Shown piece after piece: positions 1 through 9,087 of a stretch of DNA of 64,000 nucleotides. Below the pieces are notes generated by a model. It saw only the letters and a program-made list of their open reading frames with translations. It searched no databases and was not told the DNA's origin. The stretch is taken from the NCBI RefSeq assembly GCF_003202405.1, contig NZ_QJHL01000001.1, positions 930,001 through 994,000 of the forward strand, read 5' to 3'. The position numbers and the translations under genes are program-made. Position 1 is the first letter of the stretch. Every line of letters begins with the position of its first letter. This stretch comes from Flavobacterium hydrophilum (GTDB lineage: Bacteria; Bacteroidota; Bacteroidia; Flavobacteriales; Flavobacteriaceae).

Positions 1-2217
1 GTTAAAAATGGAACGGCTCCAGCAGTTGGAGTAAAAGTGGATTTAATTTTACCTTACACTAATGATACTCACGGATGGGTTAACTTATCAACATTATCTG
101 ATGCGCAAGGAAATTATCATTTTGAAAATACTGCCATTAGTGGTTACAATACTTTTTTAAGCCTGAAGATTAATGCATGGGAAAATCAGGATGTAGTTTA
201 TTTGCCATCTTATCCGCAAACAAACCTTCCAACGTCACCACAAGTATTTAATTTTAATACTCAAACCGTAGTTGCTACAACTCCAGTGGTTACAATTACT
301 GCACCAACAAGTTCAGCGATTTCTTTAAATTTAGGAACAGCAGTTAATTTTGCAGCAAGCGTTGGATTAAGTGCTAGCGATGCCACTACAATTTCATCAG
401 TTGTATTTAGCTTAGATGATCAGAATTTGAGTGTTACAAATGCTGCAGGCAATTACAATGCAAGTTGGACACCAGTTGCCAGTCAATTTTCAGCTAGTCA
501 TACGTTAACTGTTACGGCTACTGCATCAAACGGAACAACAGATTCAAAAACCTATAGTTTTACATTAAGTTGTTCAGGTGCAAACTGCCCTAATGCATTG
601 CCGGTAATTACCTGGAATTCACCATCGAATACTACTGTAAACCAAAGTTCTTTCCAGGTTGTGCCAATTTCAGTTACAGCTGTTGATAGTGATGGATCGG
701 TTTCAGGTGTTACCATTACAATTAATGGAGGCACTTTTAACATGGCAGCAGGTGCAAATAATATCTATACATATAATTTTACACCAACTGCTTATCAGGA
801 TTATGCAGTTGTAATAAAAGCAACCGATAACAAATCCGGCATAACTACTTTAAACAATACCATAAAAATTGCTACTATCAGCAGTAACAGGTTTATCCCG
901 CTTCCTGCAAAGGTACTTTTGGGTTATGCTCACTCCTGGGAAAATTCTTCTGCTCCATTTTTATATTTTTCTCAAATGGTAGGAAGCAAGTTTAACGTCG
1001 TTGATTATTCTTTCATAGAAACCGTTAATCGTGATGGTTACACTCCAGTACTGACTACAAATGATACCCGATATTTAACCAATGGTGTTTTCAACAAACA
1101 ATTGCTGAAAAATGATATTCAAAGTTTAAGAGCCAGCGGCGTTCCTGTTATCATTTCTATTGGAGGTCAAAATGGTCATGTTGTTTTAGATAATGTAGCT
1201 CAAAAAAATATTTTTGTCAATGGTCTAAAAGCCATTATTGACGAGTATCAATTTGATGGAGTTGATTTAGATTTTGAAGGCGGATCGATGAATTTTAACG
1301 CAGGAAATTTAAGAGATATTTCGTATGCGGGAATCTCAGCTTATCCAAGATTAAAAAACATAGTAGATGCCTGTAAAGAATTAAAAGCGCATTACGGAAC
1401 TGGATTTTTATTAACTGCAGCTCCGGAAACGCAATATGTACAAGGTGGATATTCAACCTATAATGATACTTTTGGATCCTTCCTGCCAATCATTCAAAAC
1501 TTACGTAATGAATTGGATTTGCTAGCAGTACAATTGTATAATACAGGCGGAGAAAACGGATTAGATGGTCAGTACTATGGTTCAGCTAAAAGAGCAAATA
1601 TGGTGACTGCCCTAACGGATATGCTTGTAAAGGGATATAACATTGGTACAACGGGAATGCGTTTTGATGGTTTACCACCTTCAAAAATCCTTATAGGATT
1701 ACCCGCTTGTCCAAGTGCAGCAGGTAGTGGTTATATCACTCCGGCTGAAGGAATTAGTGCATTGCATTATTTAAGAACAGGAACCACTTTTACAGGAAGA
1801 ACGTACACGATGCAGCCTGGAGGTCCTTATCCTAATTTGAGAGGTTTAATGACATGGTCTGTTAACTGGGATGCATCTTCGTGTGGTAATTCGTCTGAAT
1901 TATCTAAGGCTTATGCGGCTTATTTTGCATCACAATCCACAGCAAAAAAGTTTGCTGAAAAAATTGAAGCAAATAGCAATACAATTGTGTATTTCAAAAA
2001 CAACTCTTTATCTGTTACAAATGAAACTGAAGATATTACTCAGGTAGATGTTTTTAATACAATTGGACAAAGTCTGGTAAGTCATAGAAACTTCCAGAAT
2101 AATAAAGAAATACTGCTTCACAGTCAGAGTTTCGCTGTAAAACAATTGTTTATAGTGGTCGTAACATACAAAGCAGGAAGCAAAAAATCATTCAAAGTAA
2201 TCAATTTCTTAAACTAG
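1..2217 (+). CDS. Secreted multidomain chitinase (GH18), C-terminal part, 5' end outside window
   Basis: The frame is open from base 1, so the start is missing; 738 residues are visible. In order they show the end of a carboxypeptidase-regulatory-like beta-sandwich (about 1-85), two Thr/Val-rich Ig-like modules (about 90-290), a GH18 barrel (about 295-650) and a beta-rich tail of about 80 residues. The GH18 signature DGVDLDFE lies at 419-426, with Glu426 the expected general acid; the closing MTWSVNWD is at 617-624. GH18 enzymes cleave beta-1,4 links in chitin with retention of configuration. The tail resembles domains that send cargo to the type IX secretion system, so the enzyme probably acts outside the cell. 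F. johnsoniae ChiA carries two GH18 modules; this could be the C-terminal half of such a protein, but the upstream half is not visible. A strong terminator follows. Confidence 0.88.
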   Translation, partial: VKNGTAPAVGVKVDLILPYTNDTHGWVNLSTLSDAQGNYHFENTAISGYNTFLSLKINAWENQDVVYLPSYPQTNLPTSPQVFNFNTQTVVATTPVVTITAPTSSAISLNLGTAVNFAASVGLSASDATTISSVVFSLDDQNLSVTNAAGNYNASWTPVASQFSASHTLTVTATASNGTTDSKTYSFTLSCSGANCPNALPVITWNSPSNTTVNQSSFQVVPISVTAVDSDGSVSGVTITINGGTFNMAAGANNIYTYNFTPTAYQDYAVVIKATDNKSGITTLNNTIKIATISSNRFIPLPAKVLLGYAHSWENSSAPFLYFSQMVGSKFNVVDYSFIETVNRDGYTPVLTTNDTRYLTNGVFNKQLLKNDIQSLRASGVPVIISIGGQNGHVVLDNVAQKNIFVNGLKAIIDEYQFDGVDLDFEGGSMNFNAGNLRDISYAGISAYPRLKNIVDACKELKAHYGTGFLLTAAPETQYVQGGYSTYNDTFGSFLPIIQNLRNELDLLAVQLYNTGGENGLDGQYYGSAKRANMVTALTDMLVKGYNIGTTGMRFDGLPPSKILIGLPACPSAAGSGYITPAEGISALHYLRTGTTFTGRTYTMQPGGPYPNLRGLMTWSVNWDASSCGNSSELSKAYAAYFASQSTAKKFAEKIEANSNTIVYFKNNSLSVTNETEDITQVDVFNTIGQSLVSHRNFQNNKEILLHSQSFAVKQLFIVVVTYKAGSKKSFKVINFLN

Positions 2218-2375
2218 AATGTAGGTTACAATGATTAAAATAATTTAGAAATAAAATTGGGATGGTTAAAATTGAGTTTGGTTATTTATTTTTTAATCTG
2301 ATTTTATATTTCTAATAAATGTGTCGAGTTGAGGTGATTTGTTATTTGGTTTTCACCTGAAGGAGCGCATTATAG

Positions 2376-2403
2376 ACCCGGCAATTTATTGTCGGGTTTT
2401 TTT
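2376..2403 (+). terminator. Rho-independent terminator after the chitinase gene
   Basis: A 9-bp GC-rich stem (left arm 2376-2384, right arm ending at 2397, one G-U pair) with a short AT loop is followed directly by seven T (2397-2403). It lies about 160 bases after the chitinase stop and is oriented for the plus strand. Confidence 0.8.
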
Positions 2404-2436
2404 GTCACTTAAATGGAAAGTGAAATAATAATGATT

Positions 2437-2522
2437 TTCAGGAGCTGTTTCCTGCTATTCGCTTAATCTTTTATGTTTTTAAAGAAAAAACACAAAAGGA
2501 TATCGCTGCTATCAGGGCTAGG
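2437..2522 (-). repeat. Structured intergenic repeat element, copy 1
   Basis: Read on the minus strand, this stretch matches the element at 33515-33614 in order: a CCTAGC box, an ATCCTTTTGTG arm, a variable tip, a matching AAAAGAT arm, then AGCAGGAAACAGCTCCTGAA. The ATCCTTTT and AAAAGAT arms can pair, giving a hairpin whose tip here is a T-rich/A-rich loop (2471-2490). Together with the terminator and the short repeat at 2570-2601, it accounts for most of the gene-free interval 2218-2647. No ORF is evident. The function is unknown; it may be a REP-type or small mobile element. Confidence 0.6.
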
Positions 2523-2569
2523 TCTCTAGTTTTTCATAAGAATATTTACAATAATTTATCAAATAAAAA

Positions 2570-2601
2570 ATCTGCTTAAATCCCCATAATCTGCGTGAAA
2601 C
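2570..2601 (-). repeat. Short dispersed repeat (GTTTCACGCAGATT family)
   Basis: On the minus strand this reads GTTTCACGCAGATT, a short spacer, then GATTTAAGCAGAT. The same two boxes in the same order occur on the plus strand at 28544-28576. It is an intergenic repeat with no visible coding content and ends just upstream of the promoter box of the next gene. Confidence 0.5.
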
Positions 2602-2614
2602 ATTATTTTTTAAT

Positions 2615-2622
2615 TACTTTTG
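2615..2622 (+). promoter_or_regulatory. Candidate flavobacterial -7 box TACTTTTG
   Basis: TACTTTTG fits the Bacteroidota -7 consensus TAnnTTTG and sits 26 bases before the ATG of the TlpA-like gene. No clear -33 TTG is seen at the expected distance. Confidence 0.5.
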
Positions 2623-2647
2623 AATCCTAAATTATTCGATAAAATTC

Positions 2648-3418
2648 ATGAAGAAATTCATCTGCTTACTAATACTTCTTTTTATTTTTTCTCTAAGTTC
2701 GGCCCAAAACAAATTCGGAAATCCCGAAGTCGATCCAATTCAAATTCAGAAAACCTTCAGTGATTGGTCGGCTTATAACAAAAAGATAATGTTATCCAGA
2801 GATTTTACCGCTCTGGATTCTCAGTCAAAAGAGATCTCAAAAAAAGCATTTTTGAATGCCTTAACAAACGAAAATTTCATCCCAATCCGATTAAAATCAA
2901 TTGATTCCGTTTACTATTATAAGCTGTTTGAAATCCTTCCAAAATCAGATACCAGTATCAAAGCAACCATTAATCAGGAAGCTTTTGATGCCTTAAAAAA
3001 TTACGAGATGGAAGGAAAGCCTTTTCCCGAATTCGCCTTTAAAGATTTAGACGGAAATATAGTTTCAAATGAATCCATCAAAGGTAAAATTATTGTAATC
3101 AAATGCTGGTATATTCACTGTGCAGCCTGTATCAAAGAATTTCCACAAGTCAATGCCCTAGTTTCAAAATATAAAGACCGAAAAGATATTATTTTTATAA
3201 GTCTTGCCGAAGATACTCCCGAACAATTAAAAACATTTTTAGCAAGAAAACCGCTTTCGTATTCTGTTGTTCCAAACATGAAGGGGTATATGAATGAAAA
3301 ACTGGATTTGAATGCTTTTCCGACGCATTTTATTTTGGATAAAGCAGGATTAATCAAAAAAGTGGTTTCTAATTTCGAAAGCTTAGAAATAGCTTTAGAG
3401 AAAGAAAGTAAATTGTAA
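2648..3418 (+). CDS. TlpA-like periplasmic thioredoxin-fold protein
   Basis: 256 residues. Residues 1-19 form a signal peptide (two Lys, a hydrophobic core, SSA before Gln), so the product is exported. Residues about 120-250 carry an AhpC/TSA-TlpA thioredoxin fold with a CxxC motif, CAAC, at 158-161. This family reduces disulfides in the cell envelope, often for cytochrome c maturation or oxidative defence. The residue before the first Cys is His, not the Trp of classical WCxxC; some envelope members differ here, so the redox role is likely but the substrate is unknown. The N-terminal 100 residues have no recognisable domain. It stands alone, with its own promoter box at 2615 and a 173-base gap before the next gene. 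Confidence 0.8.
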   Translation: MKKFICLLILLFIFSLSSAQNKFGNPEVDPIQIQKTFSDWSAYNKKIMLSRDFTALDSQSKEISKKAFLNALTNENFIPIRLKSIDSVYYYKLFEILPKSDTSIKATINQEAFDALKNYEMEGKPFPEFAFKDLDGNIVSNESIKGKIIVIKCWYIHCAACIKEFPQVNALVSKYKDRKDIIFISLAEDTPEQLKTFLARKPLSYSVVPNMKGYMNEKLDLNAFPTHFILDKAGLIKKVVSNFESLEIALEKESKL

Positions 3419-3522
3419 TATGGTTAGAAGTTAAAAGTGAGATGTTAGATGTTTACTTGTTTGTAGTGAAAAAGCATTTTACAATTCACATTTTACATCT
3501 TACAAAATCAAAAAAAACTTAG

Positions 3523-5211
<1,689 letters not shown>

Positions 5212-5219
5212 TAGTTAAG

Positions 5220-5293
5220 ACACACAGCTATGTTTTTTTGTAAAAAAGTGAAACGCCTTTTTTAAGTTCAAAAAACTATGTCCCTATGTGTTT
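5220..5293. repeat. Imperfect intergenic inverted repeat
   Basis: The arms ACACACAGCTATG plus a T run (5220-5240) and CAAAAAACTATG followed by CCTATGTGTTT (5269-5293) are imperfect inverted copies around a short core. It lies between the ybiT stop and the bidirectional terminator. No coding content is seen. Confidence 0.4.
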
Positions 5294-5300
5294 AGAAAAC

Positions 5301-5333
5301 AAATCCCCGTTATAATGATAACGGGGATTTTTT
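5301..5333. terminator. Bidirectional Rho-independent terminator
   Basis: AATCCCCGTTAT and ATAACGGGGATT form a 12-bp stem around a 4-base loop, with T-rich sequence on the right and A-rich sequence on the left. It lies between converging genes, ybiT on plus and the small lipoprotein on minus, and can end both. Confidence 0.85.
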
Positions 5334-5338
5334 ATGTT

Positions 5339-5509
5339 TTACCTTTTGAAGACTTTGGCAAAGATCCAGATAATGATTGCTATTATGAAAATCACGATAA
5401 AGATCCCGACTCCCATTCCGGCTTTAAAAATGTCTCCAACTAATTCGCAGCTTGTAAATGAAAATAGTATAAACAATACCATTAACAATTTTGTAATTTT
5501 ATTTTGCAT
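5339..5509 (-). CDS. Small membrane lipoprotein, 56 aa, unknown function
   Basis: On the minus strand an ATG at 5509-5507 opens a 56-codon frame ending in TAA at 5341-5339. The product starts with a basic, hydrophobic signal (MQNKITKLLMVLF) ending in lipobox FTSC (Cys21). It is followed by a Gly-containing stretch (GDIFKAGMGVG), one strong Ile-rich membrane segment (about 35-50) and the basic end KVFKR. The stop lies a few bases before the shared terminator at 5301-5333. Tiny lipoproteins with this layout are common in flavobacteria; some databases label similar ones phosphatidate cytidylyltransferase, but nothing here supports that enzyme. The plus-strand ORF over the same bases has no domain features and is taken as its antisense shadow. 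Confidence 0.7.
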   Translation of the reverse strand: MQNKITKLLMVLFILFSFTSCELVGDIFKAGMGVGIFIVIFIIAIIIWIFAKVFKR

Positions 5510-5654
5510 GATTTTGAGTTTTTAAGTTCAGGAATAAAATTACTTAAGCAATAAAGAAAATATGTTATACAATTTTTGGGAAAAGTTTTAGGATTTGGAT
5601 TTGATTTAAAAAATTGAAAAAGACTGACAATAAAGCCATCGGCTCGGTCAAATA

Positions 5655-5807
5655 TTGTAGGGACGGATTTTAATCCGGTTTATGAATACGGGAATAGGAA
5701 TAAAGAGCTGTAGGTTCGATACATATTACGCGTTTACATGAACCGTTCCAATGGAACTTTTTTTATGGTCATTCAATTTTATAACGGATTGAAATCCGTT
5801 GCTACAA
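5655..5807. mobile_element. MITE/REP-like element with terminal inverted repeats
   Basis: A 23-bp left end (5655-5677) and right end (5785-5807) are inverted copies with three mismatches, enclosing about 107 bases. Both ends begin TTGTAG when read inward. Each arm is itself a palindrome: CGGATT, two bases, AATCCG. A further palindrome, GTTCCA-A-TGGAAC, lies inside at 5745-5757. There is no transposase and no ORF. Size and structure fit a non-autonomous mobile or REP-type element. It occupies the gene-free interval 5510-5834, in which I see nothing else. Confidence 0.5.
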
Positions 5808-5834
5808 AATATTTATTCCTACGGAATTTTTAAA

Positions 5835-6233
5835 TTACAATTGTTGCTTTATTGTCTTTATTTCCAGAAAAACAATCCCGGCAATTACTGCTATTTCTCC
5901 TAGAAAGTAAGCAATTCCATAAATCGAAATGATTTGATAATGGTAAAATAGAAGCCCAATTGTTAAAACACAATAAAGGATGTTTGCAGTGCAGATTATT
6001 TTTAAAAACAACTTCCAATTATCGCTTACTAAGAAATAACAGGAAACAGAATAGATTGAAAATATCAGCGCTAATGCAGCAAGATATTCCAAAATGTTTT
6101 GTGATAAACCAAAGAAGTCATTGAAAGTCCTAAGAACAAAAAAAAGCAATAGAGTAGTAAATAAAGCACCAAAACCATCTAATAAAAATATGTTTTTAGG
6201 TTTAATTATAAAATTTAGGATACTTTCTTTCAT
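5835..6233 (-). CDS. Four-helix integral membrane protein, unknown function
   Basis: 132 residues with four predicted hydrophobic segments (about 18-35, 46-68, 74-96 and 100-124) separated by short loops, and a basic end (KTIKQQL). I do not recognise the family. The ATG at 6233 overlaps the last 32 bases of the upstream reductase gene in another frame, so the two are probably cotranscribed and translationally coupled. Nothing points to a transported substrate. Confidence that it is a gene rests on the clear membrane pattern and its position. Confidence 0.65.
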   Translation of the reverse strand: MKESILNFIIKPKNIFLLDGFGALFTTLLLFFVLRTFNDFFGLSQNILEYLAALALIFSIYSVSCYFLVSDNWKLFLKIICTANILYCVLTIGLLFYHYQIISIYGIAYFLGEIAVIAGIVFLEIKTIKQQL

Positions 6234-6852
6234 TACTTTTTAGATTTGGTAAATACTTTTGATCATGAATAATTCCAGTCTTCACTTCACCAGCCCGTTT
6301 ATAACTAACAGCAATTACACCGCTTGGCGTAGCCGTACTTTCAATTAATGTAAATGCCGAAGGAACCGCACCATCATCAAATAATTTCTTGCCTTTGCCC
6401 AAGATAACAGGATAAATTAAAAGTCCAAGTTCATCAACTAAATCCTGCTGAAGCAAAAGCTGAACAAGTGTGGCGCTTCCCCAGACTTTAATATCGCCGC
6501 CTTCTGAATTTTTGAGTTTTTTGATGTCTTCTATAGTCGAAAGGAATTTGGTGTTTTCCCAATCAGAGTTTTTTCTGGTGGAAGACAAAACGTATTTGGT
6601 AACCTCATTAATTCCCGGCCAGCCTTCTGCATGTTTGGGCCAATAGTCTTCAAAAATATCAAATGTTTTTCTGCCTAAAAGAATATCGGCCGGTTTCATT
6701 TGTTCCTGCATGACTTTGCCATATTCTTCATCTCCAAAAGGTGCCACCCAGCCTCCATATTCAAAACCGCCTGAAGTATCTTCTTCAGGCCCTCCCGGTG
6801 CCTGCATTACACCATCAATGGTAATCATGGTTAAAACGATTATTTTTCTCAT
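6202..6852 (-). CDS. RibD C-terminal/dihydrofolate reductase-like family protein (YyaP/YwjB type)
   Basis: 216 residues. The start MRKIIVLTMITIDGVMQAPGG and the segments ILLGRKTFDIFEDYWP and IKVWGSATLVQLLLQQDLVDEL are hallmarks of the RibD_C/DHFR-like fold, which binds NADPH. The physiological substrate of the YyaP branch is unknown; it is neither classical folA nor full RibD. Family members normally end near the GEVKTG motif. Here about 30 further residues follow and run over the start of the downstream membrane gene, which suggests loss of an earlier stop. A TATATTTG promoter box lies upstream at 6879-6886. Confidence 0.82.
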   Translation of the reverse strand: MRKIIVLTMITIDGVMQAPGGPEEDTSGGFEYGGWVAPFGDEEYGKVMQEQMKPADILLGRKTFDIFEDYWPKHAEGWPGINEVTKYVLSSTRKNSDWENTKFLSTIEDIKKLKNSEGGDIKVWGSATLVQLLLQQDLVDELGLLIYPVILGKGKKLFDDGAVPSAFTLIESTATPSGVIAVSYKRAGEVKTGIIHDQKYLPNLKSNERKYPKFYN

Positions 6853-6878
6853 GATGTTTGGTGTTTTTTTGTTTTACT

Positions 6879-6886
6879 CAAATATA
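6879..6886 (-). promoter_or_regulatory. Candidate -7 box TATATTTG for the reductase/membrane gene pair
   Basis: Read on the minus strand, TATATTTG matches TAnnTTTG exactly and lies 26 bases upstream of the reductase ATG. No -33 TTG is obvious. Confidence 0.55.
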
Positions 6887-7029
6887 AGGAAAAATCGTGT
6901 ACGGAAAGAATTTCCTCGCAATCGTTGCGTATATCCGTGTTATTGGGTACAAATGATTAATAGAAGCACAAAACCCGACATTTTTTCAAACTGACTATTG
7001 CACGCTTGCATTTTTTGAACAAATACAAA

Positions 7030-7587
7030 CTACGATTCTTCATCAATATTAAAGTCCTTTACTTGGAGCTTCAAATTTTTAATCCATTTTGTCCACATTC
7101 TTAAAGATAATAGAATAAATTGAATCGCAACAACTACACTAAATATCAATATTAGTCCTTTTTCTTTTGTAAAATTTATTATTGACGTAAAAAAAATAAC
7201 TATTGAGATGCTATATAGAGATGTGATAATTACTGAAGAAATTGATAGTAGCTTTATTCTCATCAAATAATTCTGGAGGGATAGTTTTAAATTAGCCTCT
7301 CTGATAGGTCTTGTTATGGAAATATAACCAATGACATCATTGAAAATGTATAATAATAAGCCAACTACTAATGACAGATTCGCATAAAATGGTTTTTTGT
7401 CTCCATCGAACCAGTCATAATAAATAAATAAAAAGAATGATAGGACAATTACCTCAATAATCAATTTTGTTCTTATTTTTTTTATTGATGGGTGATTGAC
7501 AATCTTAGTCATTAGTCGCAAGTCTGCTTCGCTTTTGAAATCTTCACCAGCGTTTTTCCAGTCTGATTTTAAGTCATTTAGTTCCAT
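7030..7587 (-). CDS. Membrane protein paired with ECF sigma factor (putative anti-sigma-like)
   Basis: 185 residues. A cytoplasmic N-terminal region of about 40 residues (ELNDLKSDWKNAGEDFKSEADL) precedes four hydrophobic segments (about 43-58, 68-88, 113-133 and 143-160) and an acidic tail. The gene starts five bases after the sigma factor stop and is clearly in its operon. In Bacteroidota, small membrane proteins beginning with a short soluble segment containing a W-K/Q motif often sit next to ECF sigma factors and are thought to hold them at the membrane. That role is inferred from position; no ZAS zinc motif (HxxxCxxC) is present. The trigger is unknown. Confidence 0.7.
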   Translation of the reverse strand: MELNDLKSDWKNAGEDFKSEADLRLMTKIVNHPSIKKIRTKLIIEVIVLSFFLFIYYDWFDGDKKPFYANLSLVVGLLLYIFNDVIGYISITRPIREANLKLSLQNYLMRIKLLSISSVIITSLYSISIVIFFTSIINFTKEKGLILIFSVVVAIQFILLSLRMWTKWIKNLKLQVKDFNIDEES

Positions 7588-7592
7588 GATTT

Positions 7593-8063
7593 TTATTTTA
7601 GTATTTGTTTCAATTTATTTTTAATTCTGTTTAATCGTACACCTACATTAGTATCACTTAGTCCTGTTATTTCTGCAATTTCCTTATAATTGAAGTCTTC
7701 CAGATAAAGAGATATGACCGCTTTCTCCGAATCATTTAATTTTCGCAAAGCCCAAAACAATCGTTCCTCATTTTCTGAAATTGTCCTTTCGGAAGAAGGA
7801 TGAATATGTTCGGGGAATTCTTCATAATAATCAATAGATATTTTTGATTTTCGATAAGTAGCGATAGCAGTATTTAAAGCAATCCTGTATATCCAAGAAC
7901 TTACTTTAGATTCTCTTTTGAAGCCTGGATAAGATTTCCAAAGTTGATAAACGATCTCTTGAAATAAGTCTTCTTGGTCTTCTTTACTATCCCGATATAA
8001 TTTGCAAATCTTATATATTATTTTTTGATTTTCATGGATCAGTCCTAAAAATTCCGTTTCCAT
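7593..8063 (-). CDS. RNA polymerase ECF-type sigma-70 factor
   Basis: 156 residues, the usual ECF length. Region 2 spans about 8-75, including the DLFQEIVYQLWKSYPGF core-binding segment and the SKVSSWIYRIALNTAI -10 recognition helix. Region 4 spans about 95-150 and ends in the helix-turn-helix YKEIAEITGLSDTNVGVRLNRIKNKL. It directs core polymerase to a small regulon; the targets cannot be read from this window. The membrane protein that follows five bases downstream is the likely regulator. No TAnnTTTG box is seen upstream, which would fit a non-housekeeping or autoregulated promoter. Confidence 0.92.
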   Translation of the reverse strand: METEFLGLIHENQKIIYKICKLYRDSKEDQEDLFQEIVYQLWKSYPGFKRESKVSSWIYRIALNTAIATYRKSKISIDYYEEFPEHIHPSSERTISENEERLFWALRKLNDSEKAVISLYLEDFNYKEIAEITGLSDTNVGVRLNRIKNKLKQILK

Positions 8064-8181
8064 ATTATCGTTTTTTTTTTAGTCATTAAGAATTTCTTCA
8101 TACCGTTTTGAAATTAAGTTATATAATGCATAAGTTGCTTAATTTGCGGAAAATATTACAAGGGTTATAAAATAAATTTTA

Positions 8182-8292
8182 GTGTCTAAAAATGAGAGTG
8201 AGCAATTTTACGTCCACTACAACTATGTGAGTCAATTAATGAGACTTTTTGGCGAAGACTTTATTGAGGTGCAGGGTGACAGTTTAAAATAG
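8182..8292 (+). pseudogene. Possible gene remnant, 36 codons, C-terminal-like fragment
   Basis: A GTG-started frame of 36 codons ends at TAG 8290-8292 and contains FYVHYNYVSQLMRLFGEDF, which looks like ordinary protein sequence rather than random translation. A stop lies immediately upstream (TAA before 8177), so only a short piece remains. I do not recognise the family. It may be the decayed 3' end of a lost gene or a very small gene. In the rest of the gene-free interval 8064-8518 I see only a pyrR promoter box. Confidence 0.25.
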
Positions 8293-8486
8293 TCTGCAAC
8301 TTATATCTGTATGATAAAGTCACACATATTCAATTTTTTTTAAAATAACTTTGGATGACATATTTCAGTTCAGCTAAAATAGAAAAGTTTTCATTGATTA
8401 AGAGAAACTTCCAACCATAGATACGTACCAATTTCAAATAAAAATATTTCCAGCTACAACACCCCAACAAATAAAATCAGATTCCG

Positions 8487-8494
8487 TATATTTG
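8487..8494 (+). promoter_or_regulatory. -7 box TATATTTG upstream of pyrR
   Basis: TATATTTG matches TAnnTTTG and lies 24 bases before the pyrR ATG at 8519. The box contains the TTG that opens the longer frame, which argues that translation starts at the later ATG. Confidence 0.6.
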
Positions 8495-8518
8495 CCCAAC
8501 CAAACATCACACTTAATT

Positions 8519-9058
8519 ATGAGCCAAAAAGTATTACTTAATTCAAAAGAAGTTACTATCATACTCCATCGTTTGGCTTGTCAGTTAATCGAAAAACACC
8601 TTGATTTTTCAGACACTATTTTAATCGGGATTCAGCCGAGAGGTGTCTTTCTTGCGGAGCGTTTAAAACAAATTTTAGAGAGCGAATACCAAACACCTGA
8701 AATTTCACTGGGTTATCTGGATATCACCTTCTTTAGAGATGATTTCCGCAGAACCGATAAACCGCTTGAAGCCAATAAAACTCAAATCAATTTTATAGTC
8801 GAAAACAAAAAAGTCATTTTTATCGATGATGTATTGTTTACCGGAAGAAGCATTCGTTCTGCCTTAACCGCAATTCAGTCTTTCGGGAGACCTTCAGAAA
8901 TTGAATTATTGGTATTAATCGACAGACGTTTCAGCCGTAATTTACCAATTCAGCCCGATTACCGCGGTCGTCAGGTAGATGCGATTAATGGCGAAAAAGT
9001 AAAAGTGAGCTGGAAAGAAAATGATGGCGAAGATGTGGTACATTTGGTTACCAATTAA
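8519..9058 (+). CDS. pyrR: PyrR-type uracil phosphoribosyltransferase / pyrimidine regulator
   Basis: 179 residues from the ATG at 8519, the normal PyrR length; an upstream TTG at 8492 would add nine residues but lies inside the promoter box. It has the type I phosphoribosyltransferase fold, with PRPP-binding loop FIDDVLFTGRS at about 101-111, GIQPRG at 37-42 and the PyrR-like DITFFRDDFRR segment at 68-78. PyrR makes UMP from uracil and PRPP, and in many bacteria also attenuates pyr transcription by binding RNA. No PyrR-binding leader is evident before pyrR or pyrB here, so only the enzyme role is supported. It heads the cluster pyrR - unknown - pyrB on one strand with gaps of 29 and 80 bases. 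Confidence 0.9.
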   Translation: MSQKVLLNSKEVTIILHRLACQLIEKHLDFSDTILIGIQPRGVFLAERLKQILESEYQTPEISLGYLDITFFRDDFRRTDKPLEANKTQINFIVENKKVIFIDDVLFTGRSIRSALTAIQSFGRPSEIELLVLIDRRFSRNLPIQPDYRGRQVDAINGEKVKVSWKENDGEDVVHLVTN

Positions 9059-9087
9059 CTGAATTTTAAAAAATTGAAAATACAATC

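Noticed and set aside
5334..5525. Plus-strand frame of 63 codons
   Set aside because: It is antisense to the 56-aa lipoprotein, has no domain or signal features of its own and lies against the terminator.
6710..6994. Plus-strand frame of 94 codons
   Set aside because: It overlaps the start of the RibD/DHFR-like gene and its promoter on the opposite strand and shows no family features.
8492..8518. TTG start for pyrR, nine residues upstream of the ATG
   Set aside because: The TTG lies inside the TATATTTG promoter box and the extra residues do not resemble the family.
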